Positions 1 to 5,304 of a stretch of 6,230 nucleotides of DNA are shown here, in pieces (position 1 is the stretch's first letter; every line of letters begins with the position of its first letter). The DNA is from Actinomycetes bacterium (lineage in GTDB: Bacteria; Bacillota_I; Bacilli_A; RF39; UBA660). Made by a program: the position numbers and the translations under genes. Under the pieces are notes generated by a model. The model was given only the letters and a program-made list of their open reading frames with translations, had not been told where the DNA came from and did no database searches. The stretch covers positions 1 to 6,230 of the forward strand of contig JAGKUT010000050.1 of assembly GCA_021152765.1 (NCBI GenBank). Direction: 5' to 3'.

Positions 1-3
1 AAT

Positions 4-30
4 AAAAAAGTATTAAAAATACTTTTTTTT
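4..30 (+). terminator. Intrinsic terminator of the gene upstream of glyA
   Basis: An 11-bp inverted repeat (4-14 with 18-28, 3-nt loop) is followed directly by a run of T. The stem is almost all A:T with one G:C pair (10 with 22), so it is weak by textbook measures. Its A-run/T-run symmetry is nevertheless typical of AT-rich genomes and it could work in both directions. It probably ends transcription of a gene lying just left of the window, which cannot be seen. Confidence 0.6.
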
Positions 31-45
31 TGATTTCAAATTTTA

Positions 46-51
46 TATAAT
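46..51 (+). promoter_or_regulatory. Probable -10 box of the glyA-folD promoter
   Basis: A perfect TATAAT lies 20 bases upstream of the glyA ATG. The region where a -35 would sit (about 23-29) falls in the T-run of the preceding terminator and does not resemble TTGACA. There is no TG for an extended -10. The predicted start of transcription, near 58, would leave a leader of only about 14 nt, which leaves no room for a glycine, THF or other riboswitch. Confidence 0.5.
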
Positions 52-71
52 AAAAATAGAGGGTGATACGA

Positions 72-1289
72 ATGGATAAGATTTTAGAAGAATCCTTAAA
101 AAAAGAATATGAAAGACAAAATAATAATATAGAATTAATTGCATCAGAAAACTTTGTTTCAAAAGATATATTAAAACTACAAGGAAGTATTCTTACAAAT
201 AAATATGCAGAAGGATATCCAAATAAAAGATATTATGGTGGATGTCAATTTATAGATGAAGTAGAAACACGAGCAATTAATAACGCATGTGAATTATTTA
301 ATTGTAAATATGCAAATGTACAGCCACACTCAGGATCAAGTGCTAATATGGCTGTTTATAGAGCATTATTAAACCATGGAGATAAAGTAATGGGGATGAA
401 CCTAAGCCAAGGTGGACATTTAACACATGGACATAACATTAATTTCAGTGGTATTGACTATGAAATAATTCCATATAGTGTGAATAAAGAAACAGAAACA
501 ATAGATTATGAAGCACTAATAGAAACAGCTAAAAAAGAAAAACCAAAAATGATAATAGCAGGAGCAAGCGCATACTCAAGAATCATAGACTTTAAAAAAT
601 TTAGAGAAGCAGCAGACGCATGTGGAGCATACTTAATGGTAGATATGGCACACATAGCAGGGTTAGTAGCAGCAGGCTTACATCCTTCACCAATACCTTA
701 TGCAGACGTAGTAACAACAACAACACATAAAACATTAAGAGGTCCAAGAGGTGGATTAATACTTACAAATAATGAAGAAATAATTAAAAAAATCAACAAA
801 ACAATATTCCCAGGAATACAAGGTGGCCCATTAATGCATGTAATAGCAGCAAAGGCAGAATGTTTCTATGAAGCATTACAACCAAGTTTTAAAGAATATC
901 AATGTCAAGTATTAAAAAATATAAAAAAATTATCAGAAACCCTAAAAGAAAATGGATTTAGAATAATATCTGATGGAACTGATAACCACTTAATACTAGT
1001 AGATGTAAAAAGTATAGGATTAACCGGAAAAGAAGCAGAAGAGATTCTAGATAAAATAAATATAACATGTAATAAAAATACAATACCTTATGATACAGAA
1101 TCACCAATGATTACAAGTGGAATAAGAATTGGTTCACCAGCAATGACTACACGTGGATTAAAAGAAGAAGAATTTAAACAAATAGGAGAAATAATATCTA
1201 AAGCACTAAAAAATCCAGAAGAAAACAATTTAAAAGAATTAAAAGAGAAAGTATTGGAAATAACAAAAAAATTTCCGCTAGAGGTGTGA
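72..1289 (+). CDS. glyA: Serine hydroxymethyltransferase (GlyA)
   Basis: A cytosolic PLP enzyme that interconverts serine + THF and glycine + 5,10-methylene-THF, the main entry of one-carbon units. The 405-residue product is close to the usual bacterial length of about 410-420. Visible landmarks are ELIASEN (21-27), the [13 protein letters not shown] substrate/PLP segment (45-57), PHSGSSAN (85-92), GGHLTHG (114-120), DMAHIAG (191-197, with the PLP-ring Asp191), the PLP Schiff-base Lys220 in [14 protein letters not shown], and [14 protein letters not shown] near the C-terminus. ATG at 72 is preferred over the in-frame GTG at 63. A GAGGGTGAT Shine-Dalgarno (59-67) sits correctly for the ATG, whereas the GTG lies inside that site and would add only three residues. 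The gene ends one base before folD, and the folD ribosome site lies within its last codons, so the pair is co-transcribed and probably translationally coupled. No frameshift or missing catalytic residue is seen. Confidence 0.97.
   Translation: MDKILEESLKKEYERQNNNIELIASENFVSKDILKLQGSILTNKYAEGYPNKRYYGGCQFIDEVETRAINNACELFNCKYANVQPHSGSSANMAVYRALLNHGDKVMGMNLSQGGHLTHGHNINFSGIDYEIIPYSVNKETETIDYEALIETAKKEKPKMIIAGASAYSRIIDFKKFREAADACGAYLMVDMAHIAGLVAAGLHPSPIPYADVVTTTTHKTLRGPRGGLILTNNEEIIKKINKTIFPGIQGGPLMHVIAAKAECFYEALQPSFKEYQCQVLKNIKKLSETLKENGFRIISDGTDNHLILVDVKSIGLTGKEAEEILDKINITCNKNTIPYDTESPMITSGIRIGSPAMTTRGLKEEEFKQIGEIISKALKNPEENNLKELKEKVLEITKKFPLEV
1281..1286 (+). promoter_or_regulatory. Shine-Dalgarno of folD, inside the end of glyA
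   Basis: GAGGTG forms the last two sense codons of glyA (Glu-Val) and ends four bases before the folD ATG. The glyA stop TGA (1287-1289) lies between this site and the folD start. Ribosomes finishing glyA would therefore sit on the folD start region, which suggests translational coupling. Confidence 0.8.
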
Positions 1290-1290
1290 T

Positions 1291-2136
1291 ATGAGCAAAA
1301 TAATAGATGGAAAAAAATTAAAAGAAGAAATAATTGATTCACTAAAAAAAGAAGTAAAACATTTCATGATTAAACCATGTCTTGCAGTAATTCAAATTGG
1401 AGATGATCCAGCAAGCAATACATATATTAAAGCAAAAGCAAAAGCTTGTGATGAAATAGGGATATACTTTAAACACATTAAATTTACTGAAGAAACAAAA
1501 GAAATAGAAGTAATAAATAAAATTATAGAACTTAATAACGATGAATATGTACATGGAATATTACTTCAATTACCGCTACCAGATGGATTTAATGCAGATA
1601 AATTAATAAACTATATCGCAAGGAATAAAGATGTAGATGGCCTAACAGACATTAATTTAGGGAAACTTTATAACAATAAACCTTGTTTAATATCATGTAC
1701 ACCACAAGGAATAATGAAACTATTAGAACACGAAAATATAGATTTAGAAGGCAAAAATGTAACAATAGTAGGAAGAAGTAACCTTGTAGGAAAACCATTA
1801 ATTGGATTAATGTTAAATAAAAATGCAACTGTTACAGTATGTCACTCTAAAACAGAAAATTTAAGTAAACATACAAAAAATGCAGATGTATTAGTAGTAG
1901 CAGTAGGAAAAAAAGAATTTATTAAAGAAAACATGGTTAAAGAAGACGCGGTTGTAATAGATGTTGGAATAAATAAAGAAGATAATAAACTATATGGAGA
2001 TGTAGACTTTAATAAAGTAAAAACAAAAGTAAAAAAAATAACACCAGTTCCAGGTGGAGTTGGACCAATGACAGTCGCGATGCTAATGACAAATGTTATA
2101 AATGCATATCAAAAACAGCAAAAAAAGAGCGTGTAA
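1291..2136 (+). CDS. folD: Bifunctional methylene-THF dehydrogenase / methenyl-THF cyclohydrolase (FolD)
   Basis: A cytosolic enzyme that oxidises 5,10-methylene-THF with NAD(P)+ and then hydrolyses methenyl-THF to 10-formyl-THF, which feeds purine and formyl-Met-tRNA synthesis. The 281-residue product has the usual family length. The catalytic set is intact with the spacing known for E. coli FolD: Tyr45 and Lys49 in YIKAK, Gln93 in LLQLPLP, and Asp116 in KDVDG. The C-terminal half carries the Rossmann dinucleotide-binding region, with VTIVGRSNLVGKPL (157-170), VTVCHSKT (181-188) and the signature TPVPGGVGPMTVAML (251-265). It uses the methylene-THF made by glyA immediately upstream, with a one-base gap. 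The last four codons and the stop codon also form part of the transcription terminator, so the C-terminal residues (KKSV) are shaped by an RNA hairpin rather than by enzyme function (inference). Confidence 0.97.
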   Translation: MSKIIDGKKLKEEIIDSLKKEVKHFMIKPCLAVIQIGDDPASNTYIKAKAKACDEIGIYFKHIKFTEETKEIEVINKIIELNNDEYVHGILLQLPLPDGFNADKLINYIARNKDVDGLTDINLGKLYNNKPCLISCTPQGIMKLLEHENIDLEGKNVTIVGRSNLVGKPLIGLMLNKNATVTVCHSKTENLSKHTKNADVLVVAVGKKEFIKENMVKEDAVVIDVGINKEDNKLYGDVDFNKVKTKVKKITPVPGGVGPMTVAMLMTNVINAYQKQQKKSV

Positions 2137-2149
2137 GCTCTTTTAATTT
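2123..2149 (+). terminator. Terminator of glyA-folD, overlapping the folD stop codon
   Basis: An 8-bp stem AAAAGAGC (2123-2130) pairs with GCTCTTTT (2137-2144) around the 6-nt loop GTGTAA, followed by a short T-rich tail. The folD stop TAA (2134-2136) lies in the loop and the left arm is coding sequence. The T-rich tail runs directly into the -35 box of the next promoter. Confidence 0.8.
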
Positions 2150-2175
2150 GACTTTTTAGAAATTTAGTGTATAAT
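2148..2175 (+). promoter_or_regulatory. Sigma-A-type promoter of the M23/dockerin gene
   Basis: TTGACT (2148-2153) and TATAAT (2170-2175) are separated by 16 bp, close to the housekeeping consensus. Transcription would begin near 2182, giving a leader of about 25 nt with the Shine-Dalgarno AAAGGGGG (2191-2198), 8 nt before the ATG. The gene therefore has its own transcription unit, separate from glyA-folD. Confidence 0.75.
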
Positions 2176-2206
2176 ATACATCTAGTAAAAAAAGGGGGAA
2201 ATTATA

Positions 2207-3700
2207 ATGAAAAAATTAGTAAAATTAACTGTATTAACAGTTTTATTATTCACATGTAAAAACATAGTAAAAGCAGCCGACTATATATGGCCAATAGATG
2301 AAAAAAATGCATATGAAACATATATAGAATATAATTATGGAAGAAGAACATACAATTCAAAAGCATACGACTTAAAATACCCAGGTGGACAATTAGAAGG
2401 ATATTACTCTAGAAACGAAAACCACTATGGAGTAGACATAACAGGTATAAAAGGTCAAAACTATGACGTAATATCAGTAGTAGATGGTACAGTTTTAACA
2501 ACAAGCTTGGATCAATTATGGAATCCATCATTAAGCTATATAGATAGAAATCAAAGAAATGCATCATTTGATGGTGGTGGATACGGAAACTATATAGTTA
2601 TAAAAGAAGATAAAACAGGTAAATGTTTCTTATATGGACACTTAAAAGCTAACTCTGTTACATTAAGAAATGGTAATAAAGTTACAAAAGGTCAAAAAAT
2701 AGGTGTTATGGGGTCTTCAGGAGACTCAGGGCACATGCACTTACACTTTGAGGTAAGATTAAATCAAAACTATACAACAACAGGTAAAAACCTTGTTATA
2801 ACAACAACATACGGATTAGAAACATTAAATCCAACAGATTACATTGGTACTAAAGCACCAGAAAAACCAGTTGTTGAAGAAAAGAAAATAGAACAACCAG
2901 TAAAACCTGAAGAAACAAAAGAAGACAAAAAAATCGAACCAGAAAAAACAAATAAAGAAACAAAAGCACAAGTAATTAATACAGAATATAGTAGTAATAA
3001 AGATTATGGAATTCTTACAATAACATTAGATAAAAATGTCACAACAAGTCCATCAATTAATATAATAATCAATTCAGAAAAAAGAAAAGCTATAGTACTT
3101 TCAAAAGAATATAATAAATATACATATAAAGTAAAATATAATGAATTTGATATAACAACATTTGGTGAAATCACTATGGAAATAGATTCAAATAATGAAT
3201 TAGAATACTTCTCAAAAACTATAGGATACCTAAATGAATTGAAAATAAAAGATACATACGAAGAATCATATTACAATAAATTAGGAGACCTAAACAAAGA
3301 TGGAAAAGTTAACGCAGTAGACGCCTCACTTACATTATCACTTTATTCAAAAATAATCTCACATGAAGAATTAACAGAAGAAGAAAAAGATCAAATGACA
3401 AGAGCCGACATGGATAAAGATGGACGTATAAATAGTATAGATGCATCACTTATCCTTGACTACTACGCAAATAAATCAACATCATGGGCAGATGAAAAAC
3501 AAGAAAAAATAATTTCTTGTGACGTTAATAAAGACCATGCAGTTAATTACCAAGATTATAGTATGATAAATGCTATGATAAGAAACGGTGAACAAAATAA
3601 TGTATATGATAGAAAATTTGATTTAAATAAAGATGGAGTATTAAATAAAAACGATATAGAATTCTATAAACAAATACTAAAAGAATATGGAACAAGATAA
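2207..3700 (+). CDS. Secreted M23 (LytM-type) peptidoglycan endopeptidase with two C-terminal dockerin-like modules
   Basis: The 497-residue product is predicted to be an exported zinc endopeptidase that cuts peptidoglycan peptide cross-links outside the membrane. Residues 1-23 look like a signal peptide: KK, a hydrophobic core, then VKA before the predicted cut. Cys17 is not in a good lipobox. The M23 domain (about 70-212) has the zinc ligands His73 and Asp77 (HxxxD) and His180, with His178 of HLHFE and His145 of YGHL as catalytic histidines, so it appears active. It carries an apparent insertion of roughly 25 residues at about 99-123. A Pro/Glu/Lys linker (216-252) leads to an unrecognised, strand-rich segment (about 253-345). 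The C-terminus holds two dockerin type I-like modules with four EF-like loops. The Ca ligands start at Asp361, Asp401, Asp439 and Asp472, each keeping the D-x-[ND]-x-D-x6-D pattern. Loop 3 has His444 in place of the usual Gly. Family knowledge says dockerins bind cohesins. The partner is not in this window, and cell-surface docking is an inference. Confidence 0.92.
   Translation: MKKLVKLTVLTVLLFTCKNIVKAADYIWPIDEKNAYETYIEYNYGRRTYNSKAYDLKYPGGQLEGYYSRNENHYGVDITGIKGQNYDVISVVDGTVLTTSLDQLWNPSLSYIDRNQRNASFDGGGYGNYIVIKEDKTGKCFLYGHLKANSVTLRNGNKVTKGQKIGVMGSSGDSGHMHLHFEVRLNQNYTTTGKNLVITTTYGLETLNPTDYIGTKAPEKPVVEEKKIEQPVKPEETKEDKKIEPEKTNKETKAQVINTEYSSNKDYGILTITLDKNVTTSPSINIIINSEKRKAIVLSKEYNKYTYKVKYNEFDITTFGEITMEIDSNNELEYFSKTIGYLNELKIKDTYEESYYNKLGDLNKDGKVNAVDASLTLSLYSKIISHEELTEEEKDQMTRADMDKDGRINSIDASLILDYYANKSTSWADEKQEKIISCDVNKDHAVNYQDYSMINAMIRNGEQNNVYDRKFDLNKDGVLNKNDIEFYKQILKEYGTR
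3275..3685 (+). other. Two dockerin type I-like modules (four Ca-binding loops) in the M23 protein
   Basis: Codons about 357-493 encode two tandem modules. Module A has loops 361-372 and 401-412, each followed by a near-identical helix start, DASLTLSLY and DASLILDYY. Module B has loops 439-450 and 472-483. Every loop keeps acidic or Asn residues at positions 1, 3, 5, 9 and 12. The residues that usually contact cohesin (loop positions 10-11) are AV, SI, YQ and KN rather than the common Ser/Thr pair. Specificity may therefore differ from cellulosomal dockerins (inference). Confidence 0.8.
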
Positions 3701-3724
3701 AAAGCATAGTTTAACTATGCTTTT
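3700..3724. terminator. Symmetrical terminator shared by the M23 gene and the convergent small gene
   Basis: An 11-bp stem (AAAAGCATAGT, 3700-3710, with ACTATGCTTTT, 3714-3724) surrounds a 3-nt loop. Both arms supply a T-run in one orientation, so it can terminate plus-strand transcription from the M23 gene and minus-strand transcription from the small gene. It begins on the last base of the M23 stop codon and overlaps the first two bases read of the minus-strand stop codon (3723-3725). Confidence 0.85.
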
Positions 3725-3890
3725 AATTATTGCAAGAACCGCCAAATGCACGAGTTCCAATAACAATAACAAGTAATATAAATAAAACTAATATAATAGC
3801 AGCACCATATCCAGAACCATAACCATATCCACCGTTGTATCCTCCGCAGCAACCATTACCATAGCCTTGGTATCCACCGTAATAATACAT
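3723..3890 (-). CDS. Small Gly/Tyr-rich single-pass membrane protein, YjcZ-like
   Basis: A 55-residue protein read on the minus strand from ATG at 3890 to TAA at 3723-3725. The first 28 residues are almost entirely Gly and Tyr with Asn, Gln, Ser and a Cys pair ([15 protein letters not shown] and onward). One hydrophobic helix follows (about 30-45, [16 protein letters not shown]), then a short tail [11 protein letters not shown]. This layout matches the tiny proteins annotated as the YjcZ-type sporulation family in Bacillus and relatives: a Gly/Tyr head followed by an FILL-type membrane helix. Function is essentially unknown even in Bacillus. The unusual parts are Cys14-Cys15 in the head and Cys53 near the C-terminus. 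Gene reality is supported by a strong GGAGGT ribosome site 6 nt upstream, a terminator at its end and a plausible promoter. It is the only minus-strand gene here, convergent to the peptidase and divergent from ftsW. Whether this organism sporulates cannot be judged from the window. Confidence 0.82.
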   Translation of the reverse strand: MYYYGGYQGYGNGCCGGYNGGYGYGSGYGAAIILVLFILLVIVIGTRAFGGSCNN

Positions 3891-3896
3891 AAATAT

Positions 3897-3902
3897 ACCT
3901 CC
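3897..3902 (-). promoter_or_regulatory. Strong Shine-Dalgarno of the small YjcZ-like gene
   Basis: GGAGGT on the minus strand, 6 nt before the ATG at 3890, is the closest match to the canonical site in the window. It fixes the start codon of this short gene. Confidence 0.8.
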
Positions 3903-3917
3903 ATTCTAATATAGTTT

Positions 3918-3947
3918 ATTACATTATTAAAAAAATGTTTATGTAAA
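3918..3947 (-). promoter_or_regulatory. Candidate promoter of the small YjcZ-like gene
   Basis: On the minus strand TTTACA (3947-3942) and TGTAAT (3923-3918) are separated by 18 bp, each one mismatch from the sigma-A consensus. Transcription would start near 3911 and leave about 20 nt of leader including the ribosome site. In a sequence this AT-rich, chance matches are common, and a sporulation sigma factor is not excluded. Confidence 0.45.
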
Positions 3948-3965
3948 AGTCTAAAAAATTTAATT

Positions 3966-3998
3966 TTGAAAAAAACAAAATATGTGATATTATATAAT
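3966..3998 (+). promoter_or_regulatory. Candidate promoter of ftsW
   Basis: TTGAAA (3966-3971) is followed after 16 bp by TATTAT (3988-3993), which is preceded by TGA and so forms an extended -10. A perfect TATAAT overlaps it at 3993-3998 but at a 21-bp spacing. Either choice puts the transcript start at about 4000-4005, on or just past the Shine-Dalgarno AGGTGG (3999-4004). The true start may be further upstream, or the leader may be extremely short. Confidence 0.45.
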
Positions 3999-4008
3999 AG
4001 GTGGTAAT

Positions 4009-5178
4009 ATGAAAAATAGTATTAAGAAAATAATAGGATATTACAATGATATGGATAAAACATTACTATTTGTTTCAATAGCGTTATTTGTATTCGGATT
4101 ATTTAACATAGTAACCGCATCAAGTAGTGAAGCAGTTATGAGATATGAACAATCACTTTTTTACTACTTCTTTAGACAGTTAATAATGATTTTAGCTGGA
4201 TTTATCCTATCCATACCTATAATCAAAAAAGACACGAAAAAATATCCATTTCCAACACTAGTACTATTTCTTGGAATCACATTCTGTATAATGTATCTAT
4301 TCTTATATGGTACATTTCACAAAGGAGCTCAAAACTGGTTAACAATAGGGCCAATAACATTCCAACCAAGTGAATTCGTAAAACCTATAATAATTGTATG
4401 TTTAGCGCTGATATTTGATAAAACAAAAAATAAATTAAGAAACAATAAATATAAACACTATGATATAATTGGAATAATACTAGTAATAGGACTATTTAAC
4501 TCAGTAATAATATTCCTAGAAAAAGACCTAGGGACAATGTTAATACTTATGTTTATATTTATGACTCTATTTATGGCAAGTCCTATATTAAAACAAGAAA
4601 AAACAAAAACAATAATATTTTTATTAATAGTCGCAATAAGTGGATTAGTAATTATTAAAAATCAAAAAGGATATATACTATCAGAAGAACAAATGACTAG
4701 ATTTAACTTCATAAACCCATGCAAAAACTATCTAGATGGTGGATATCAAATATGTAATGCATATATCGCAATAAATAATGGTGGATTATTAGGATTAGGA
4801 ATAGGAAAAAGCCAACAAAAATATTCATATATTCCAGAACCACATACAGATATGGTATTCGCAATCATTGCAGAAGAACAAGGATTATTAAGAAGTTCAT
4901 TTATATTCTTAGGATACATAATAATACTATATAGAATACTAGATCTATCATCAAAAGTAGGAACACTAAGAGGAAAATATATAACACTAGGAGTTGCGTC
5001 ATATATATTCGCACACATTTTAATAAATTTAGGTGGACTATTTGGAATGCTTCCACTAACAGGAGTACCATTACCGTTCCTTTCATACGGAGGATCATTT
5101 ACAATGGCATTAATACTCTCACTTGCGTTAGTTCAAAGAGTTCATATAGAATATAAAAGAGAAAAAATAAAGATATAA
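4009..5178 (+). CDS. ftsW: SEDS-family peptidoglycan glycosyltransferase, probably FtsW
   Basis: A polytopic membrane protein that polymerises lipid II into glycan strands at the division septum, working with a class B penicillin-binding protein. The 389 residues contain about ten hydrophobic segments, starting at about 19-37, as the family expects. Visible signatures are GAQNWLTIGPITFQPSE (106-122), EKDLGT (171-176), GYQICNAYIAINNGGLLG (245-262), and the large extracellular loop PEPHTDMVFAIIAEE (276-290) with the presumed catalytic Asp281. TGVPLPFLSYGGS (351-363) near the end is also present. That last motif and the overall pattern fit FtsW/SpoVE better than RodA, though the paralogues are hard to separate by eye. 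The start ATG has AGGTGG 4 nt upstream. The gene stands alone between its own promoter and a terminator that covers its stop codon. No dcw-cluster partner (mraY, murG, ftsQ) is in the window, and the closest wall gene is the M23 peptidase, two genes upstream. Confidence 0.88.
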   Translation: MKNSIKKIIGYYNDMDKTLLFVSIALFVFGLFNIVTASSSEAVMRYEQSLFYYFFRQLIMILAGFILSIPIIKKDTKKYPFPTLVLFLGITFCIMYLFLYGTFHKGAQNWLTIGPITFQPSEFVKPIIIVCLALIFDKTKNKLRNNKYKHYDIIGIILVIGLFNSVIIFLEKDLGTMLILMFIFMTLFMASPILKQEKTKTIIFLLIVAISGLVIIKNQKGYILSEEQMTRFNFINPCKNYLDGGYQICNAYIAINNGGLLGLGIGKSQQKYSYIPEPHTDMVFAIIAEEQGLLRSSFIFLGYIIILYRILDLSSKVGTLRGKYITLGVASYIFAHILINLGGLFGMLPLTGVPLPFLSYGGSFTMALILSLALVQRVHIEYKREKIKI

Positions 5179-5198
5179 GATAAAACTTATATCTTTTT
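5169..5198 (+). terminator. Terminator of ftsW, containing the ftsW stop codon
   Basis: An 11-bp inverted repeat AAAGATATAAG (5169-5179) with CTTATATCTTT (5186-5196) encloses a 6-nt loop and runs into T-run 5194-5198. The stop codon TAA (5176-5178) lies within the left arm, so the last codons of ftsW and the terminator share sequence. Confidence 0.8.
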
Positions 5199-5200
5199 CA

Positions 5201-5228
5201 TTGACAAAAAATTAATAAGATATATAAT
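5201..5228 (+). promoter_or_regulatory. Consensus sigma-A promoter upstream of mutS
   Basis: TTGACA (5201-5206) and TATAAT (5223-5228) both match the consensus perfectly, with a 16-bp spacer. This is the best promoter in the window. Transcription would begin near 5235, about 70 nt before mutS. It starts only a few bases after the ftsW terminator. Confidence 0.85.
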
Positions 5229-5234
5229 ACTATA

Positions 5235-5304
5235 AAAGGAAAAAACTATGTAAGAAAACATGACTTATAAATCAAATTTTGATAAAATATAAATTGGTGA
5301 TAAT
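5235..5304 (+). other. mutS leader with a start-stop pair, a 10-codon mini-ORF and a possible second promoter
   Basis: The leader contains AGGA (5237-5240) seven bases before ATG-TAA (5248-5253), a start codon followed at once by a stop. A mini-ORF follows at 5260-5292 (MTYKSNFDKI, then TAA) without a clear ribosome site of its own. The mutS Shine-Dalgarno GGTGAT (5296-5301) begins 3 nt after that stop. The same bases also hold a weaker promoter-like pair, ATGACT (5260-5265) and TAAAAT (5283-5288), 17 bp apart. The mini-ORF could be chance, and no stable hairpin or known riboswitch is evident. Confidence 0.4.

Noticed and set aside
63..71. GTG at 63 as an alternative glyA start, adding Met-Ile-Arg
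   Set aside because: The GTG lies inside the GAGGGTGAT ribosome site that serves the ATG at 72, and family proteins begin close to that ATG.
1..71. A glycine, THF or SAM riboswitch ahead of glyA
   Set aside because: There are only about 14-20 nt between the -10 box and the ATG, and the rest is a terminator, so there is no room for an aptamer.
1088..1554. Minus-strand open frames antisense to the end of glyA and start of folD
   Set aside because: Low-complexity Phe/Ser/Tyr-rich translations produced by A-rich coding sequence on the other strand, with no ribosome site or recognisable motif.
2213..2257. Lipoprotein signal at Cys17 of the M23 protein
   Set aside because: The residues before Cys17 (LFT) do not make a good lipobox, while VKA followed by Ala24 is a good signal peptidase I site.
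4746..5098. Two minus-strand open frames antisense to ftsW
   Set aside because: They mirror the conserved SEDS coding sequence, overlap each other and have no independent support.
4009..5178. RodA or SpoVE instead of FtsW
   Set aside because: Not fully excluded. The TGVPLPFLSYGGS and PEPHTDMVFA segments fit the FtsW/SpoVE side better than RodA, and ftsW is the more economical call without sporulation context.
5270..5284. Palindrome-like ATCAAATTTTGAT before mutS as an operator
   Set aside because: The arms are short and all but one pair per five are A:T. Such symmetry is expected by chance in this composition.
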